Source: Cryptomeria japonica (taxonomy: Eukaryota > Streptophyta > Pinopsida > Cupressales > Cupressaceae). Taken from it: a stretch of DNA of 64,000 nucleotides. Position 1 is the first letter of the stretch; each line of letters starts with the position of its first letter. A program made the translations under genes and the position numbers. The stretch covers positions 648,858,468-648,922,467 of the forward strand of contig NC_081409.1 in the NCBI RefSeq assembly GCF_030272615.1, in the 5' to 3' direction. Under the pieces are notes generated by a model, which saw nothing but the letters and a program-made list of their open reading frames with translations, was not told the DNA's origin and ran no database searches. Positions 1 to 11,804 of this stretch are shown here, piece after piece.

Positions 1-597
1 AACCTTTGCATACGATTACAATCTTATTCGCACACAGATAATCATATATCCCAAAAACCCACGAATATGCCCATGATCTACAAAGAGATCTTACATCATA
101 TTTATACCAACCAGTGACCTAAACAATTAGGTCAGTCACCTAAAAGATAATACAATAAATTCATAACATAAAACTGTAATCCAATGATCAACCAAGTTGG
201 CCTAAGACCGAAATAACATAATCCAATCAATAGATCCAACCGGAAACGCGTCAGGATCATCCACCAACACGTTACATAAACCGGTCCATAACCTAGCCGA
301 ATAAGATATCATTAGGTCCGGACCCAAATCCAACACCACTAATCAACAGGAACACGAACAAGATAACCAACAACATCCCAAAAGCCATCTAGAAGCCACA
401 CCAACACCACTTATCACATGCACCAAAAGATCTTCAACAAAGCTCTACCAGTAAAACTGGAGCATACCAGATCAATATCATAATCCAACCTCTCTACCGA
501 AACCTATCGAAAACCGGTAAACAACCAAAACAGCCGGTGTTGCCATCAATGACAAAACATCAATGCAACACATAATTGATTCCTCCAATTGCCAACA
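1..597 (-). mobile_element. Copia LTR fragment, cut by window start
   Basis: This stretch resembles the Copia-A LTR at 11869-13065 along its length: the same block 'ATCTTACATCA' followed by a reversed TATA-like site near 98-110, then the LOW-complexity 'CCTAA..AATTAGGTC' region, and a terminal CCAACA at 592-597. The sequence after 597 is not a polypurine tract, so 597 is the outer edge of a minus-strand element lying to the left of the window, or the end of a solo LTR. The copy is diverged from Copia-A, so it belongs to a related subfamily. Confidence 0.7.
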
Positions 598-1691
598 TAT
601 TGCTATGCATTAACATAAGCCTTTTTGAGAATGAAGAAAGTGACAACCTATGTAGATCACAATATTCACTTTTTTTCTTGTGCATAGTGAAACAAGAGGT
701 GAGAAAGGATTGAGAGATTGTTGTTATAGTGTTGCATGTGAGAGATAAAATTGATCTCTTTTCTCAGACCCTTGAGGATTGGAGAAGATAATGCTGCATT
801 ATTGATGATTTGTGAGTGACACCACTGTCATAAATTCTTTAGAACAAAGAAACCATTCATTCATCATGAAGGTAGGAATAAGGTAGTTACAAGTAGTAAT
901 GGAAATATGATATATCATTTGAGTATAATAAAGTATTTTTTCATTTTGAGGAAGTGGTTTGTGGCATAACGTGCATCAGGAAATGTCAGTTTAGAGCTTT
1001 AATATTGTGATAAAATTTAAAAAAAATCTTTCTAAGACATGCTACACAATGCTTTATATCTATGAAACTTTAAGATAGATATGTCAAGAAGTAAGTAATT
1101 TGATCAATCCTTGGGAATTGAAAAGGTTTTACTATATTATTCAAAGCTTCCCGGTTTATTCAGATAAGCGTTCATTATTTGTTTCTATCAAACAAGTCCT
1201 TGTAATGAGAGTATTAGTTGTTGGTCAATATTAACACTTTCGTTTATGCATTGGAATGGTAAGGAAAATAGAGTGTTTTATTTTCAAAGGTATAAAATTG
1301 ATTAGTGGATAGGTCCATCATTGCCTGACATTTTTTTATCATGGCTAGACATATATCAAAAATTGATTGTTCTTTCAAAGTTATCTTTGTTTCATATGGC
1401 ATAGCTTATTTGTTCCACACAACATAGCTTTCAAAGTCTCATCTGAAACATCAAATGGATAAAGTGTAAAAAGGTCATATCGGAGGTTGGGGGAAATGGA
1501 GGTAGAAGGACATCTATCATCCCAAGCTAGCTTCTTGCTTAGAAATGGTTTATTGCAGGAGAAGCATCCTATTTGTATTCTTGAAGAAAAGAGGGGGTTT
1601 GGCATTATGTGTCCCTTCAAGGAGTAAGGAGGAGCAGGTTTTCTTGTTGGTGTACTTTGTGTATTCACATTTGATTGATAATTTGTTGAGC
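598..1691. other. No recognisable gene; AT-rich spacer
   Basis: I see no domain, RNA gene or repeat boundary that I can name here. Open frames on both strands are short. A plus-strand frame through 1470-1680 is interrupted and matches no family I recognise. It may be degraded repeat sequence continuous with the peptide-repeat region that follows. Confidence 0.4.
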
Positions 1692-1939
1692 ACTTGAGGA
1701 AACATTAGACACAATTGAAGGAGATGTGAACTTTTAGAGGAAAGAGTGTCTCATGTGTAGACATGTTGGCGATTTGTGTAGTAAAGGGTTTATTTCCACA
1801 ACACTTGAGGAGGTGTTAGACACACTTGGAGGAGATGTGGACTTCTAGAGGAAAGCCTTCTCATGTGTAGCACTAGAGGAGGCATTAGACACGCTTAGAG
1901 GAGATGTGGAATTTCAAAGAAATGTCTCATTGTGCATGG
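1692..1939 (+). repeat. Three copies of a ~68-bp coding-like repeat
   Basis: Units lie at 1692-1760, 1803-1870 and 1871-1939; the last two are directly adjacent and the first is separated by 42 bp. Each keeps the same phase and translates to a related ~22-residue peptide: LEETLDTIEGDVNF, LEEVLDTLGGDVDF and LEEALDTLRGDVEFQ at the start of each unit. The first two units have a TAG stop at the same place. The conserved peptide, rather than just the DNA, suggests an old coding repeat. I do not recognise the protein. Confidence 0.5.
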
Positions 1940-2137
1940 AGGGTGGGAACACTTTTATGTTCTCTCATGTTGCATAGATGGTTTCAAGTTCCACAGTCAA
2001 GAGATTCACTGATCCAGCCAATTAAGTGTTTCTTGGGTGAGCGAGGAGAATTGGTGGAGGCGCTTCATCAAAGTCTCCAGAATAGTTGGGTTCAAGACCC
2101 TTGTAATGTTCCACTCTTGCTTGAATTAATGTAATAA
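1940..2137 (+). pseudogene. Unrecognised reading-frame remnant after the peptide repeat
   Basis: A short open frame runs from inside the third repeat unit to the TAA at about 2132. It has no motif I can assign. It is followed at once by a run of seven G (about 2139-2146) and then TGTT, which has the look of a polypurine tract next to an LTR. It could therefore be the 3' end of a degraded LTR element body on the plus strand. Confidence 0.2.
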
Positions 2138-2147
2138 GGGGGGGAAT

Positions 2148-2460
2148 GTTCGAGTTTTACATTAATTAGGTTAGTTTTAGGTTAATACTTAAATAAGATA
2201 AAATAGCTAGATTGTTAGTTGATGGGAAATTGTGTTCCCGTAAGAGAATTTTGGTAGTTCTTTAGGCAAATAATAGCTTTATATAGCCAATGCTAATCAA
2301 TGTAAACCCTATCTGATTGTATAGAATACTATATGTTTTCTTTATGCAAATGGTTTGATTTCTGATTACTCTCACAATGAGTACCTTCGGGATACTTGAA
2401 AACGAAGTTGTACATATTTTGCCTTGCTCAAATGGATTAATAGATAGGTACACGATCTCT
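2148..2460 (+). mobile_element. Possible LTR remnant
   Basis: The segment begins TGTTCGAG directly after a G-rich tract, contains a TATA-like site (CTTTATATAGCC at 2278-2289) and ends in unassigned AT-rich DNA. A stretch at 10739-10900 has a partly similar 'TTAATACTTAAATAAG' type start, which would fit two copies of one old LTR family. I found no partner LTR or target-site duplication, so this is a weak call. Confidence 0.2.
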
Positions 2461-4986
2461 TAATACAAAAAGTGGTTGTCCGAAGATATGAAGATATGAT
2501 TCTGCATAAGTGTGCTCCAAACTAAAGAACTGCATAAATATCCTCTGGTTGGCATGATGTCATTGTTTGCCCAATGCTCAATATTGTGCCGCTAGAAAGA
2601 AACTTTGGAAGTACTCAAGGATACAACAAGGATGCAACTCTGGAATCTCATGTAGTCAGGAACCCTGCTAGAAAGAATCTCTAGGAATAAACAAAGTTGC
2701 AACACTAGAATTTCATATAGACAGGGATTTAGAACAAAAGAACACTTTTCGTTGCCTATTGGAGGAAGATTGCAAAGCTCAGTGGTTAATTAACAAATTT
2801 TAATAATCTAAGTTTGTTTATTTAGGAAGATTATTAAAAAAAACCTATACTGGATGCTTGAAGCAAAAATCCCCATATAAAACTTTATATAAGTTCAATT
2901 TTTACAAACCCCCCCCAAAAATTAGTTCTTTATCATGCGGTGCTTGCAAAGAACACACAATTTTTAAAGAATAAACATAAGAATAAAGCAACGAGCATGC
3001 AAAAAATTAGGGGAAAAATATGCATGTATCTAGAAACAAAGATTTACATCTGCCTTCATGGTGATGATAATCATTATAGAAATCTATTGGCAAATAATTG
3101 TTGATGGGTAAAAGTACAAAGTTGTGTCACACTTTTCTAAAGGAAATGGTCAATGTTGATTCAACTTTTTAAATTAAATCAATAGAAGGTGAAATATATG
3201 TTTTGAATTTTGAAATGATGTAAACTAATTAAATTTATATTCTTTTGTCTATTTTATGTATGTAATTTTAACAAAATAATTAAAAAAAAAGTTAATGTAG
3301 TTTTTAATAAAGTGAACGCTATAAAATGTTGAAATTGAAGTTGCACAAGCCGCCACACTTTATTTAGTAAATTTTACCATTTTTTTTCTTCATTTTTTTT
3401 TGTGTATATTTATAACTTGAAACTTTACTGCATGGATATATTTTTTAATATTTTTTATAAATATATATTTTTTAATAAATTTGAAAAATTGTGTTTTCTT
3501 AAATATAACTCTTTCTAATTGCCACCACATTTTTTCTTAATTATTTACCCAAATTAGAAAATTATTATATCACCTTGACATAGATTCTTTTCTCTACTGC
3601 ATCATATTTTTTCAAAATTTTAAATAATTTTTTGTATTTTTCTTTGACAAGATAATCAACCTTATATTTTAGTGTTGATGACCTACTTTCAATAAAAATA
3701 AAATATAAAATATAAAAACTAATTTAAATATTAAAAGATATATATTTTGAAAAATTCACTTATAGATCTATAAAAAAGTTGTATATCAACTGAACCTGCC
3801 ATCCATCCTAATGCCTACACCAACTCCGAACAGACCACACTCCCAGACTGGAAACAAACTACACCCCTGGGCTAGACTTAAATCAGAAAATGCAGTTATC
3901 TTATCACATACAGAAATAAATCGGACAAAAATTGTCTTGAAATTTAGTTACAGTTCCATGCAGATCCTTTGACACAAAGAGGACAACTTTGAGGAAACTA
4001 TATGTTGGCTAGTTTGTAAATATAATCTGTTATGGACTTCTGAAGGGATAGGAAGAGATTTTTCAGTTTTGTCTTAAAACTTTGAACATGATGCTGCATT
4101 GTTAGAAAAGGCTTACAGTATAACATATCAAATGAGATATTATTTCCAACAGACTCATGCAAATTGATACCTTGAATTTCAGGATAATAAAAAAATTTGT
4201 TTTTTACATAACAAGCTAGTCTGTCAGAGGTGAAGCCCATTTCGAAATAAGTCTATAAAACAAGAGAACTCTATAAAACTAAGTAGTAACATGTTTTTTA
4301 GAGCATTTACTGTCCAGGAATTGGACAGAGCAATACAAAAGTTCTATCCGACCTAGCCCCAGGGAAAAAAGAATCATTAAAATATATCATTTAACTAATT
4401 CATATACACTGAAAATAATAGGATTATCCAACGTTTTATGTTAACTAAACTAATTGCATTTGCAAAAATATATCAGCCCTAATAGTAACCCTTCAAGGTC
4501 CAGAGAGCTTGACTGAGTGGTAATGAAATATCATCACGTGGAAATATAAAGAAAATAATGGAGCTCATTGTAGGAAATTATGACGTCAAAATCAGTAGAA
4601 TATCGACAAAGTTTGGTGATAATGATGAATTTAAGAGATGCCAACGAAATTAAGTGATGCTGACAAAGTTGTATTGCTGCTGCTAAAATCATCTATTTTA
4701 CATTTCACTATAAATTTTGGGCATATATATTTGAGACCGCAGAATTTAATTACTATGAATGGTAATCATGTATTCAAATCTTACCTGAACGTCTGCCATA
4801 AATCTTGTTAAAGGATTGATAGATATGTATATATTATATTAATAACAAAAAATATAAGAAAAAAAATTTGAAAGGAAATTTAAAAAAAAATGAGTAAAAA
4901 TTTATGACAACATATTTTGCCTAGTTATATAATTTCAGTAACTTTTATAAGATTATTGTTAAATTATAAAAGCTCCACTATTTTTA
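2461..4986. other. AT-rich spacer, nothing assigned
   Basis: No coding domain, tRNA, rRNA or clear transposon end is visible. 3170-3780 is especially AT-rich with poly(A) and poly(T) tracts. A minus-strand open frame of 80 codons at 3998-4240 has no recognisable motif and is probably chance. Confidence 0.4.
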
Positions 4987-5002
4987 AAAATTAACACATT
5001 AT
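4987..5002. repeat. Putative LINE target-site duplication, left
   Basis: AAAATTAACACATTAT here and AAAATTTACACGTAAT at 8212-8227, just after the poly(A), agree at 13 of 16 positions. The AT-rich composition makes a chance match possible. Confidence 0.4.
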
Positions 5003-5011
5003 CTATCATAT

Positions 5012-6232
5012 CAAATTTTTTGCCCTATTGCTTTATGTAATACTTTGTACAAGATTTTTACCAAGGCTATTTCTTTAAGGTTGGCTAAAATTTTACCTAA
5101 GATCATTTCTTTAGAACAAGGTGGTTTTGTTCCAGGAAGGGAGACGACAGAGGGAGCTATAGTGGCACATGAGGTTTTGCATTCTATTTCTATTCACAGA
5201 ATCCTGGCCATTATCCTCAAATTAGATATGATGAAAGCATATGATAGAGTAGAATGGGGGGCATTGTGTGTTGTTCTACTTAAATTGGGTTTTTCCAAGG
5301 CATGGGTCAAATGGATTCGTGCTTGTATTTCTTTTGCAAGGTTCTCGGTTCTAATTAATGGCTCCCCTTGTGGTTTTTTCTCCTCTCCTAGGGGTTTGAG
5401 GCAGGGGGATCCCCTGTCTCCTTTCTTGTTCATTCTTCTAGCTGAAACGTTCAGTTGGGCTATAAGAGCCGCTAAGCTAGGAGGGCTTTTGAAGGGAATT
5501 AAGATTCAGAATGTTCCACAAAGCATTTCATATTGCTTGTTTGTAGATGATACCTTGTTATTTGGGCATGCCTCTTTGGGTGAGGCAAAAGTGATAAAAG
5601 GGATAATACAGAATTATGCATCCTTTTCTGGTCAGAGAATCAATGTTGATAAGTCAAAGATTTTTTTTCGTCATGTTTCACAATTGGTTTAGGATAGATT
5701 GAAGATTTTTTGGGGATTTGCATCTGGAAATCTTCCTTGTTCTTATCTTGGTATACCTTTCTTCATTAAGCAAGATAGAGTAGAGTTTTGGGATAAGTTC
5801 ATTTTAGTTATCTCTAGAAGGATCCTATCCTGGAATCATAGATGGTTATCTTTGGCTGGTAAGATTGTTCTTATTAAGTGTGTCATAAATGATGTTCCTA
5901 TTTATCTCATGTTTGTTTTGCAATCTCCGAAAGTAGCTCTTGTTAGTTTGCAAGATACTCTGAGGTCCTTCCTTTGGAGTAATAATAAAGATGGTAGGAA
6001 GAAACTCCCTCTAGTAGCATGGGATAAAGTTTGTTTGCCTAAAAACCTTGGGGGCACAGGCATTAAGAGTTTGGAAAGCCAAAATTTAGCCTTAGGTGCT
6101 AAGTTGGTTTGGAAATTGTATGAGAGACCATTCTCCTTTTGGGCACAAATTATGTTTGCTAAATATTTAAATAATGGACCAAGTGAATATGTTTTTCAAG
6201 TTTCTAATTTATCGTCTGGTTTAGCTATTTGA
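5012..6232 (+). pseudogene. LINE reverse transcriptase (broken)
   Basis: The RT domain would copy the LINE RNA into the target site. The frame enters RT at PIALCNTLYKIFTK, close to the conserved RT1 block, and contains the catalytic Asp of LDMMKAYDRV, the QGDPLSP block and FVDDTLLF, the plant LINE form of the YxDD motif. After it comes LPCSYLGIPF, and the thumb-like region including WLSLAGKIVLIK. Stops fall at 5690-5692 (TAG) and 6230-6232 (TGA). Upstream RT blocks and the whole endonuclease are absent. The family assignment is secure; the copy cannot make a working enzyme. Confidence 0.85.
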
Positions 6233-6844
6233 AATTTTCTATGTAAATGTAGATCAGTGATTTTGCCTCATCTCTCATGGATTATTCATAATGGTAGAAA
6301 AGTCATGTTTTGGGAGGAAGTTTGGAATGGACATCCCCCTCTGCTGAACTCGAGGGATTGGTATCCTTTAATTTCCACTCTTTCTTCCCTTTGGTGTGTC
6401 TTTGTGGCTGATTATTTTGAAATTGAGTATAGTGGGAATCTTAAGGTGGCAAAATGGGAATCGATTGAGTTTTTAGATATTTATCAAAATGTGAAATTGG
6501 AATATGAAAAGATGTTGGTGGAGAGAGTACTAATTCTTTCTGATGCTGATGATGAGCTTATCTGGACAAGGAATATCTCTGGTAAGTACACAGTTAAGGA
6601 TGGCTATAATTCTCTCTTGGTTGCTAAAGATTTATCTACTTGGCCATACAAGCTGTTTTGGCATATGGCTTGCCTCCCAAAGGCTAGTGCTTTTGCTTGG
6701 TTAGAAGTGTAGGATAGGGTCCTTATAGGAATGAGGTTGGACAGGTTGGGTATTAGTGCAACATTTTCTTGTGTCTTTTGTAATAAAAATTTAGAATCCT
6801 CTGCACACTTGTTTCTTCATTGTGATTTTGCCTATGCTTGCTAG
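6233..6844 (+). pseudogene. LINE zinc-binding (zf-RVT) region (broken)
   Basis: This region links RT and RNase H in plant LINEs. It shows the pattern SGKYTVKDGYNSL, then FWHMACLPKASAFAWL, then a Cys-rich segment CVFCN..H.FLHC that fits the zf-RVT fold. Stops are at 6710-6712 (TAG) and 6842-6844 (TAG), and the second falls where a Trp is usual in the family. Same frame as the RT part. Confidence 0.75.
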
Positions 6845-7700
6845 AAGTGGTTGTTTGAAAAGCTTAATCTTTCCTTTGTTATTGGTAAGGATCTCCTTTC
6901 CCACTTTAGAGCCTGGCCTCTCCTATTTGCCTCATCTTTCTATGCATGTCTTTGGATTATTTCTCCATCTATTGTGATTTGGAATATTTGGTTAGAACGT
7001 AATAATAGGTTTTTTAAACAAACAAGTTCTTCCTTGGCTGAGGTTTTATTGGGAATTGAATCTTCCATCTCTGAAGTTGCTTTGTCTTTTATCTATAAGA
7101 ATTTGGAAACCCTTACCTCTTTTTCTCATTGGGATGGTAGGGTAACTCAAGTTTGGAGAATGTTATCAGTCTTACCTTCTCATGGATCTATTTTAAATAA
7201 AACTAATGCTAAAAGTAAGAGAAATTTTGCTTGCTGGAAACCTCCTCTGCATGGGCACTTTAAATTGAATTTTGATGGTGCTTCTCATGGGAACCTTGGC
7301 CTGGTAGGGGTGGGTATGGTAATTTATGATCATAAGGTAAGATTTATTCAAGCTCGTTGTCATGCAACTGGTTTCAAGTCTAACAATTGTGCAAAATTCT
7401 TTGCCCTGTCCTTTGGTTTGGATATGGCTATATCTTTGGGAATTAAGGACTTGATAATTGAGGGTGATTCTATGGTTATTATTCAAAGTGTCATGAAAAA
7501 GAACTCGAATTGTTGACAATTACAATATATACTTGATCATATTTTGCAAAAATTAGACTTTTTTATTCCTTCTTGATTTCCCACTGTTATAGAGAAGTGA
7601 ATAAGATTGCAAATTTCTTGGCTAATTTAGCCATTGACAGTGATGCTAATATGCAGGAGGTAAGTGTGGATGAGATCCCATTCTCAGTTTTAGAATTTTT
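6845..7700 (+). pseudogene. LINE RNase H (broken)
   Basis: C-terminal RNase H of the plant LINE type, starting around FKLNFDGASHGNLG (7260). The first catalytic Asp (FDGAS) and the third (IIEGDS) are present. The expected Glu in the NxAEF block reads CAKF, so the second acidic residue is lost, and the last Asp of the ADFLA block reads IANFLA. A TGA at 7514-7516 and a phase change near 7575 also interrupt it. It is therefore dead on several counts. Confidence 0.75.
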
Positions 7701-8194
7701 GAAGTAAAGAAGGGCATAGTTGTTGTCTTCATCTACCTCCTTATTTGGTGTGTCTTTTCTTTGGTGTGGGTTTTGTTATGCTAGATCACAATGTTTATTT
7801 TGATAGGGTGTCTGTTTATGGTTTCATTTTTGCTATGTGGTATCAATCTAACTAGTGGTTGGAGAATTGTGTTTCATAGACAGGCGTGGTTTAGACTGGT
7901 GTTTTTTGGCAGCAATGGATATGCATCCTTCAGTGATCATACATTAATCTTCCTTCTATATGCTTCTATTGGCAGCTTCCTTTATATCTAATGCAGCTTA
8001 TGTAATTGGGATGGGTTTTTTGATGTACTATGCCAATGGGCATTTGGTATTGGGTAGAATAGGCTTGTGTTACTTAAGCAATATTAAAGGGTTATCTTAC
8101 TGGTTCTTTCCCTTCAGTGCTTTTTGAACTAGACACTATAAAAAAAAGAGCTTTTAAAATTTAATATAGTTCAGTGGTTCTATCCACTTTTATC
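7701..8194 (+). other. LINE 3' UTR
   Basis: Sequence between the RNase H remnant and the poly(A). It is non-coding and T/G-rich with no second gene. It ends 'CTATCCACTTTTATC' before the A-run. Confidence 0.6.
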
Positions 8195-8211
8195 AAAAAA
8201 AAAAAAAATTG

Positions 8212-8227
8212 AAAATTTACACGTAAT
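8212..8227. repeat. Putative LINE target-site duplication, right
   Basis: Partner of 4987-5002; it lies three bases after the A-run, where a LINE duplication is expected. Confidence 0.4.
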
Positions 8228-8399
8228 AGACAAGCCTCCTATAAAATCAGTATCAAATTACATTTTAAGAGATAGTCCGCTTTAGCCAAAAATTTTATTT
8301 GATATAACAGAAGAAAATATATAATTGTTTTTGGAAATGTCTTCCATTTGCAAATAGAATAAAATGACGAAGGGAAAGGTTTAGTTAAAGAAGATACAA

Positions 8400-8561
8400 A
8401 ACTTGTAAATCGTGGTGTTAATTACTTACTCCAATTCCAAAACCAGATTTTTGAAGAAGGCCAGCGAAATCTTGTTTCTCTTCCATGCTGAAGTTGTTCT
8501 CATCATTTTCTCGCTCACAGGAAATCTCTTCGAATTCGCCAGCCCAAGTAAGGTAACCAGT
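8400..8561 (-). pseudogene. Possible single exon of a host gene
   Basis: Read on the minus strand, about 45 codons are open with an acidic composition unlike nearby repeats (fragments WAGEFEEISCERENDENN and EEKQDFAGLLQKSGFG). It ends at GGA followed by GTAAGT, a good plant 5' splice-donor context, at about 8433-8438. The upstream side is replaced by the small LTR element at 8562. I do not recognise the protein, and a single short exon could be chance. Confidence 0.25.
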
Positions 8562-8785
8562 TGTAAGGTATAGGAGAAGGAACATGCACAATTATAATTA
8601 TTTTTTTATGCAAATTATATTTTTAGAAAAGCATATCCTCAATTACAGTTCTTCCCATACAAGTGGGAGAAATTAATATTCTAGTTCTATATTTAGAACA
8701 TTTATTTTTATTTCTATATGAGACTGCATAAGCAATTCTCCTAATGCAATTATTCATGCAAAGTGTTGAAATTAATATACCAACA
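8562..8785 (-). repeat. 3' LTR of the small LTR element
   Basis: Left copy of the direct repeat. The inner edge CCAACA ends at 8785 and is followed by the polypurine tract. The outer edge near 8562 is less certain because this copy is diverged from the right one there. Confidence 0.6.
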
Positions 8786-9734
8786 ATCTCCCCCTTAATT
8801 TCAATCACTAATTGATTTAACACAAAAGACAGTTATATCTTCATCCGATTGAACAGGCTCAAATCCTACTGCGGTGTATCATGAGATGATCTCCATTTGG
8901 GTTGGAAACATTTGACTTTTAACGCCAAGCCTTTTTGAGACTTGGATTTGACTTCCTTATACAAATTCACATTAGGGGCTTAGAATAATTTTTGTAGCTT
9001 TCACAAAACTTATGATCTTCCCTCCTCCTATAGAGGATTTATCTTCTGTTTTTGACAAAAAAAACACTAAGGCCCCTTCTAAGACCTTGATTTGGCATCC
9101 TCACAAATTGAGGGATTCACCTTTTTTACGGGTGGTTTTGAACTTTACTGTGTTGGTTGCATCTTCTCAATATCAATGCGATCTTTTCATACCTTGGCAA
9201 TGTCTTCTTTCCCTAGCAATCTCTTTGTTTGTTTGGGTTGCAACTTGTCTGGCTGCACCTTATTTTCAAACATTACATTATTCAAAACCTCAATTCCTTC
9301 TATGGTTGACATGTGAATGTCAATTTGACTCTGCTCTCCTAGTTTGGATGGTGGACTTCACCTTTAGATGTTAGCTTTTGCATGGACAATAGGATTGACG
9401 TCATTGATTGAAAAATACTTTGCCCATGTAACTTGAACAACTTCCCATACTAAAACAATACAACCTAAATGACTTGTGATCTTCGTGATCTCCTCTAGCA
9501 ACTTCCTATGGATTGTCTTTTGTTATGAAAAATAATGTTCTTCAACATCTAGATCATCCTTGCTTGATCTATGATCTTCCTATGACTTCAAACGTGGCAT
9601 AAAAGCTTTGTCTTCAAAATGATGATATTGTCATCTCATCAACCTTCCTTCTTACTAGTGGGATCTCCTTTGATATTTCTACAACTTCAATGATTTAACC
9701 TGGATAAATTTTTCAACGTGACTATGATACCAAA

Positions 9735-9954
9735 TGAAGGGTTGAAAAATAAACATGCATATTCATGCACAGCTACAAGTAGCTTTTTATGCAAATTATA
9801 CTTTTAGAAAAGCATATCCTTAATTGCATTTCTTCACATGCAAGTGGGAGATATTAATATTCCATCTCTATATTTACAACACTTAAACGAAACTAGATAA
9901 GCAATTCTCAACATGCAACTATTCATTCAATTTTTTGAAATTAATATACCAACA
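9735..9954 (-). repeat. 5' LTR of the small LTR element
   Basis: Right copy, from TGAAGGG (9735) to CCAACA (9954). The primer-site remnant lies at 9720-9734 on the inner side. Confidence 0.6.
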
Positions 9955-11109
9955 AAATATAAGTTGCATTTATACAACTTGCATTTTGATTCATGAATGT
10001 TGCAGCATGCATCTTTCAGATAAATTATCAAGTTATGGCAGTACATCATATGAATTTTCTCTACATCTTTGGGGGTTTTCATGCTTACCTACTTTGTTGG
10101 TTATTTGTGGATCTTATAGATTGTTCCACCTTGTAGACATTATTAAAAGAATTCATGTTCATTCATTCTCATCATTTTCTCACCCACAAAAACCTCAAAT
10201 TTGAAATGTTTTGTACAACATTCATCTCAAGCAGTTTGACAACTAAGCTTCAAGCACCCTTCTAAATAATCTCCAAACCTTCATGGAGATATTGATTTTA
10301 GGAAATATGAAGCCTTAACAAAATTCGTTGAGTGTATGACCAATTATTGATGTGGATTAGGTCAATTGAGTGGAAGAGTATTACTTGATAAAAAAAATAT
10401 GTTAACTAAGACAAAGTACAACAGTAATGTGCCCTAAGTAAGAAAGACATGTTCTCAACAATTATGTGTATTTTTTAAGGAGTGAACTAAATACCCAATT
10501 ATGTCAAGTAGATGGAAAATTAAATTGATTTACAAGATTAACTGGAATGGGGAGTCTCAAGGAAGAAAATAATTTTGTTATATAATTTTTTGTTTTAGGA
10601 AGTTATTCATTGTATATAAGAACAAGGGAGTCAAGGAAGGCCCTGATAACATGCATGCTTGGTTTGAATCTTGACGTTGATAAATGTATAAATAATTTAT
10701 TATTCATGGGTAAGCTAGGTGTGTTTGACTTATAATTGTTGGATACTATATTAATTTGGGTAGTTTAATGTTTAAATAAAATAAATTAGTTAGATAGTTT
10801 TCGAGAAGTTATTTTCATAGTTTTGTTGCTTGCTTGAAATTAAGGATTATAAAGGCAATCAAAGTATTGGAAAATTATTTGAATCAAGCCAATAAAAACT
10901 AGACAAGTGGAAAGCACTTTCCTTTTAAGTATTGTAATGAAAAAATATGTTATCTATCAAGTTCATAGAGGAGTTCACATGACACAATTAATAAATTAAT
11001 AAAATTTATAATTATTAAATAAAATTATGTTATAATTATGAAAAATCAATTTAAGATAAATTTATTTAATAGGTTATCTTAAATTAGATTTTTAATATAT
11101 AATATAATA
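9955..11109. other. Unassigned AT-rich spacer
   Basis: No gene recognised. 10739-10900 begins TGTTGGATACTATATTAATT and looks faintly like the LTR-like segment at 2148, but no partner copy or target duplication is seen. Confidence 0.35.
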
Positions 11110-11804
11110 TACTAGAAGAGCTTGAGAACTGTCTAATTCCACAAGAATCCAAGAAAACGTTGTGTATGGAATTGTCAATTGTTTAGTGAAGGGGGAAATT
11201 GACGAGGTGAACCTAGATAGGCATGACTCAAAATTATTATGTTGATGGATTAAGAAATAGATGCCATGATTTTAAAATTAGAATGCTTTGTCCCCATGTC
11301 CAAACATAGCTCATAATAGTGTTTCTATCATTCTTGCTATCAAAAACCACAATGACAAACCTTGTATCACATTCATAGATTTTTACTTTTTATTTCATAT
11401 AAGACATCCATGAATCACAAATATACTTATGTAGATCTACAAGACTTGGTTAAAAATGACTTATTCTTCCAATTAGCTCATTATTTATAAAAAAAACCTA
11501 CATTCTCATACAACTCTTTAATTAAATTGGCATCAAAATCTAATTATCCTATTATCATTACCTATAAGCTTTAGGAGTATATGAGGTGAGGCTAAGGAGG
11601 GACACACTCTAGAATTTGTAACAACCTAAATGGAAGCCCTAGCAATAAAATTGAATAACAAATATTGTTTATACGTCTATCATTACATGTGAAAATTTGG
11701 TGACAAACAAAAACCAGATGACAACTCTATCATATAACTCGTGATAACTAGGATTATATATTAAATAGTAACTTTAACACATTATTTGGAATGAGAACAA
11801 AGCT
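11110..11804. repeat. Dispersed repeat, copy 1
   Basis: About 700 bp that aligns, with many substitutions and small indels, to 26650-27339 continued at 35354-35430. Shared blocks include CCATGTCCAAACAT..CTCATAATAGTGTTT and CTAAGGAGGG. On the minus strand both copies keep the short peptide NDxNTIMSxVWTW, so an old coding origin is possible. In the second copy element NA-1 is inserted; this copy is the empty-site equivalent. Confidence 0.55.

Larger units (their letters stand above)
5003..8208 (+). mobile_element. 5'-truncated plant LINE with poly(A) tail
   Basis: Non-LTR retrotransposon that retains the RT domain, a zinc-binding zf-RVT type region, an RNase H domain, a 3' UTR of about 0.5 kb and a 14-A tail at 8195-8208. 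The endonuclease and ORF1 are missing because the copy starts inside RT, the usual outcome of incomplete target-primed reverse transcription. From the RT start to 7516 everything stays in one frame with only point stop codons. A degenerate 16-bp target-site duplication flanks it (4987-5002 and 8212-8227). Confidence 0.85.
8562..9954 (-). mobile_element. Small non-coding LTR retrotransposon
   Basis: Two direct repeats of about 220 bp (8562-8785 and 9735-9954) share a long block ('TTTTTATGCAAATTAT', 'AGAAAAGCATATCCT') and both end in ATTAATATACCAACA. Just inside the left copy is ATCTCCCCCTT, a reversed polypurine tract. Just inside the right copy is a reversed TGGTATCATAGTCAC, a diverged initiator tRNA-Met primer site. 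These signals fix the orientation as minus. The 0.95 kb interior has no gag or pol, so the element depends on another. Confidence 0.65.

Noticed and set aside
3998-4240. 80-codon minus-strand frame as a small gene
   Set aside because: No motif, no start context or neighbour support; length is within chance for AT-rich DNA when stops are unevenly spread.
9012-9374. 120-codon plus-strand frame inside the small LTR element
   Set aside because: No gag or pol similarity and the element is on the minus strand; the hydrophobic text looks like chance.
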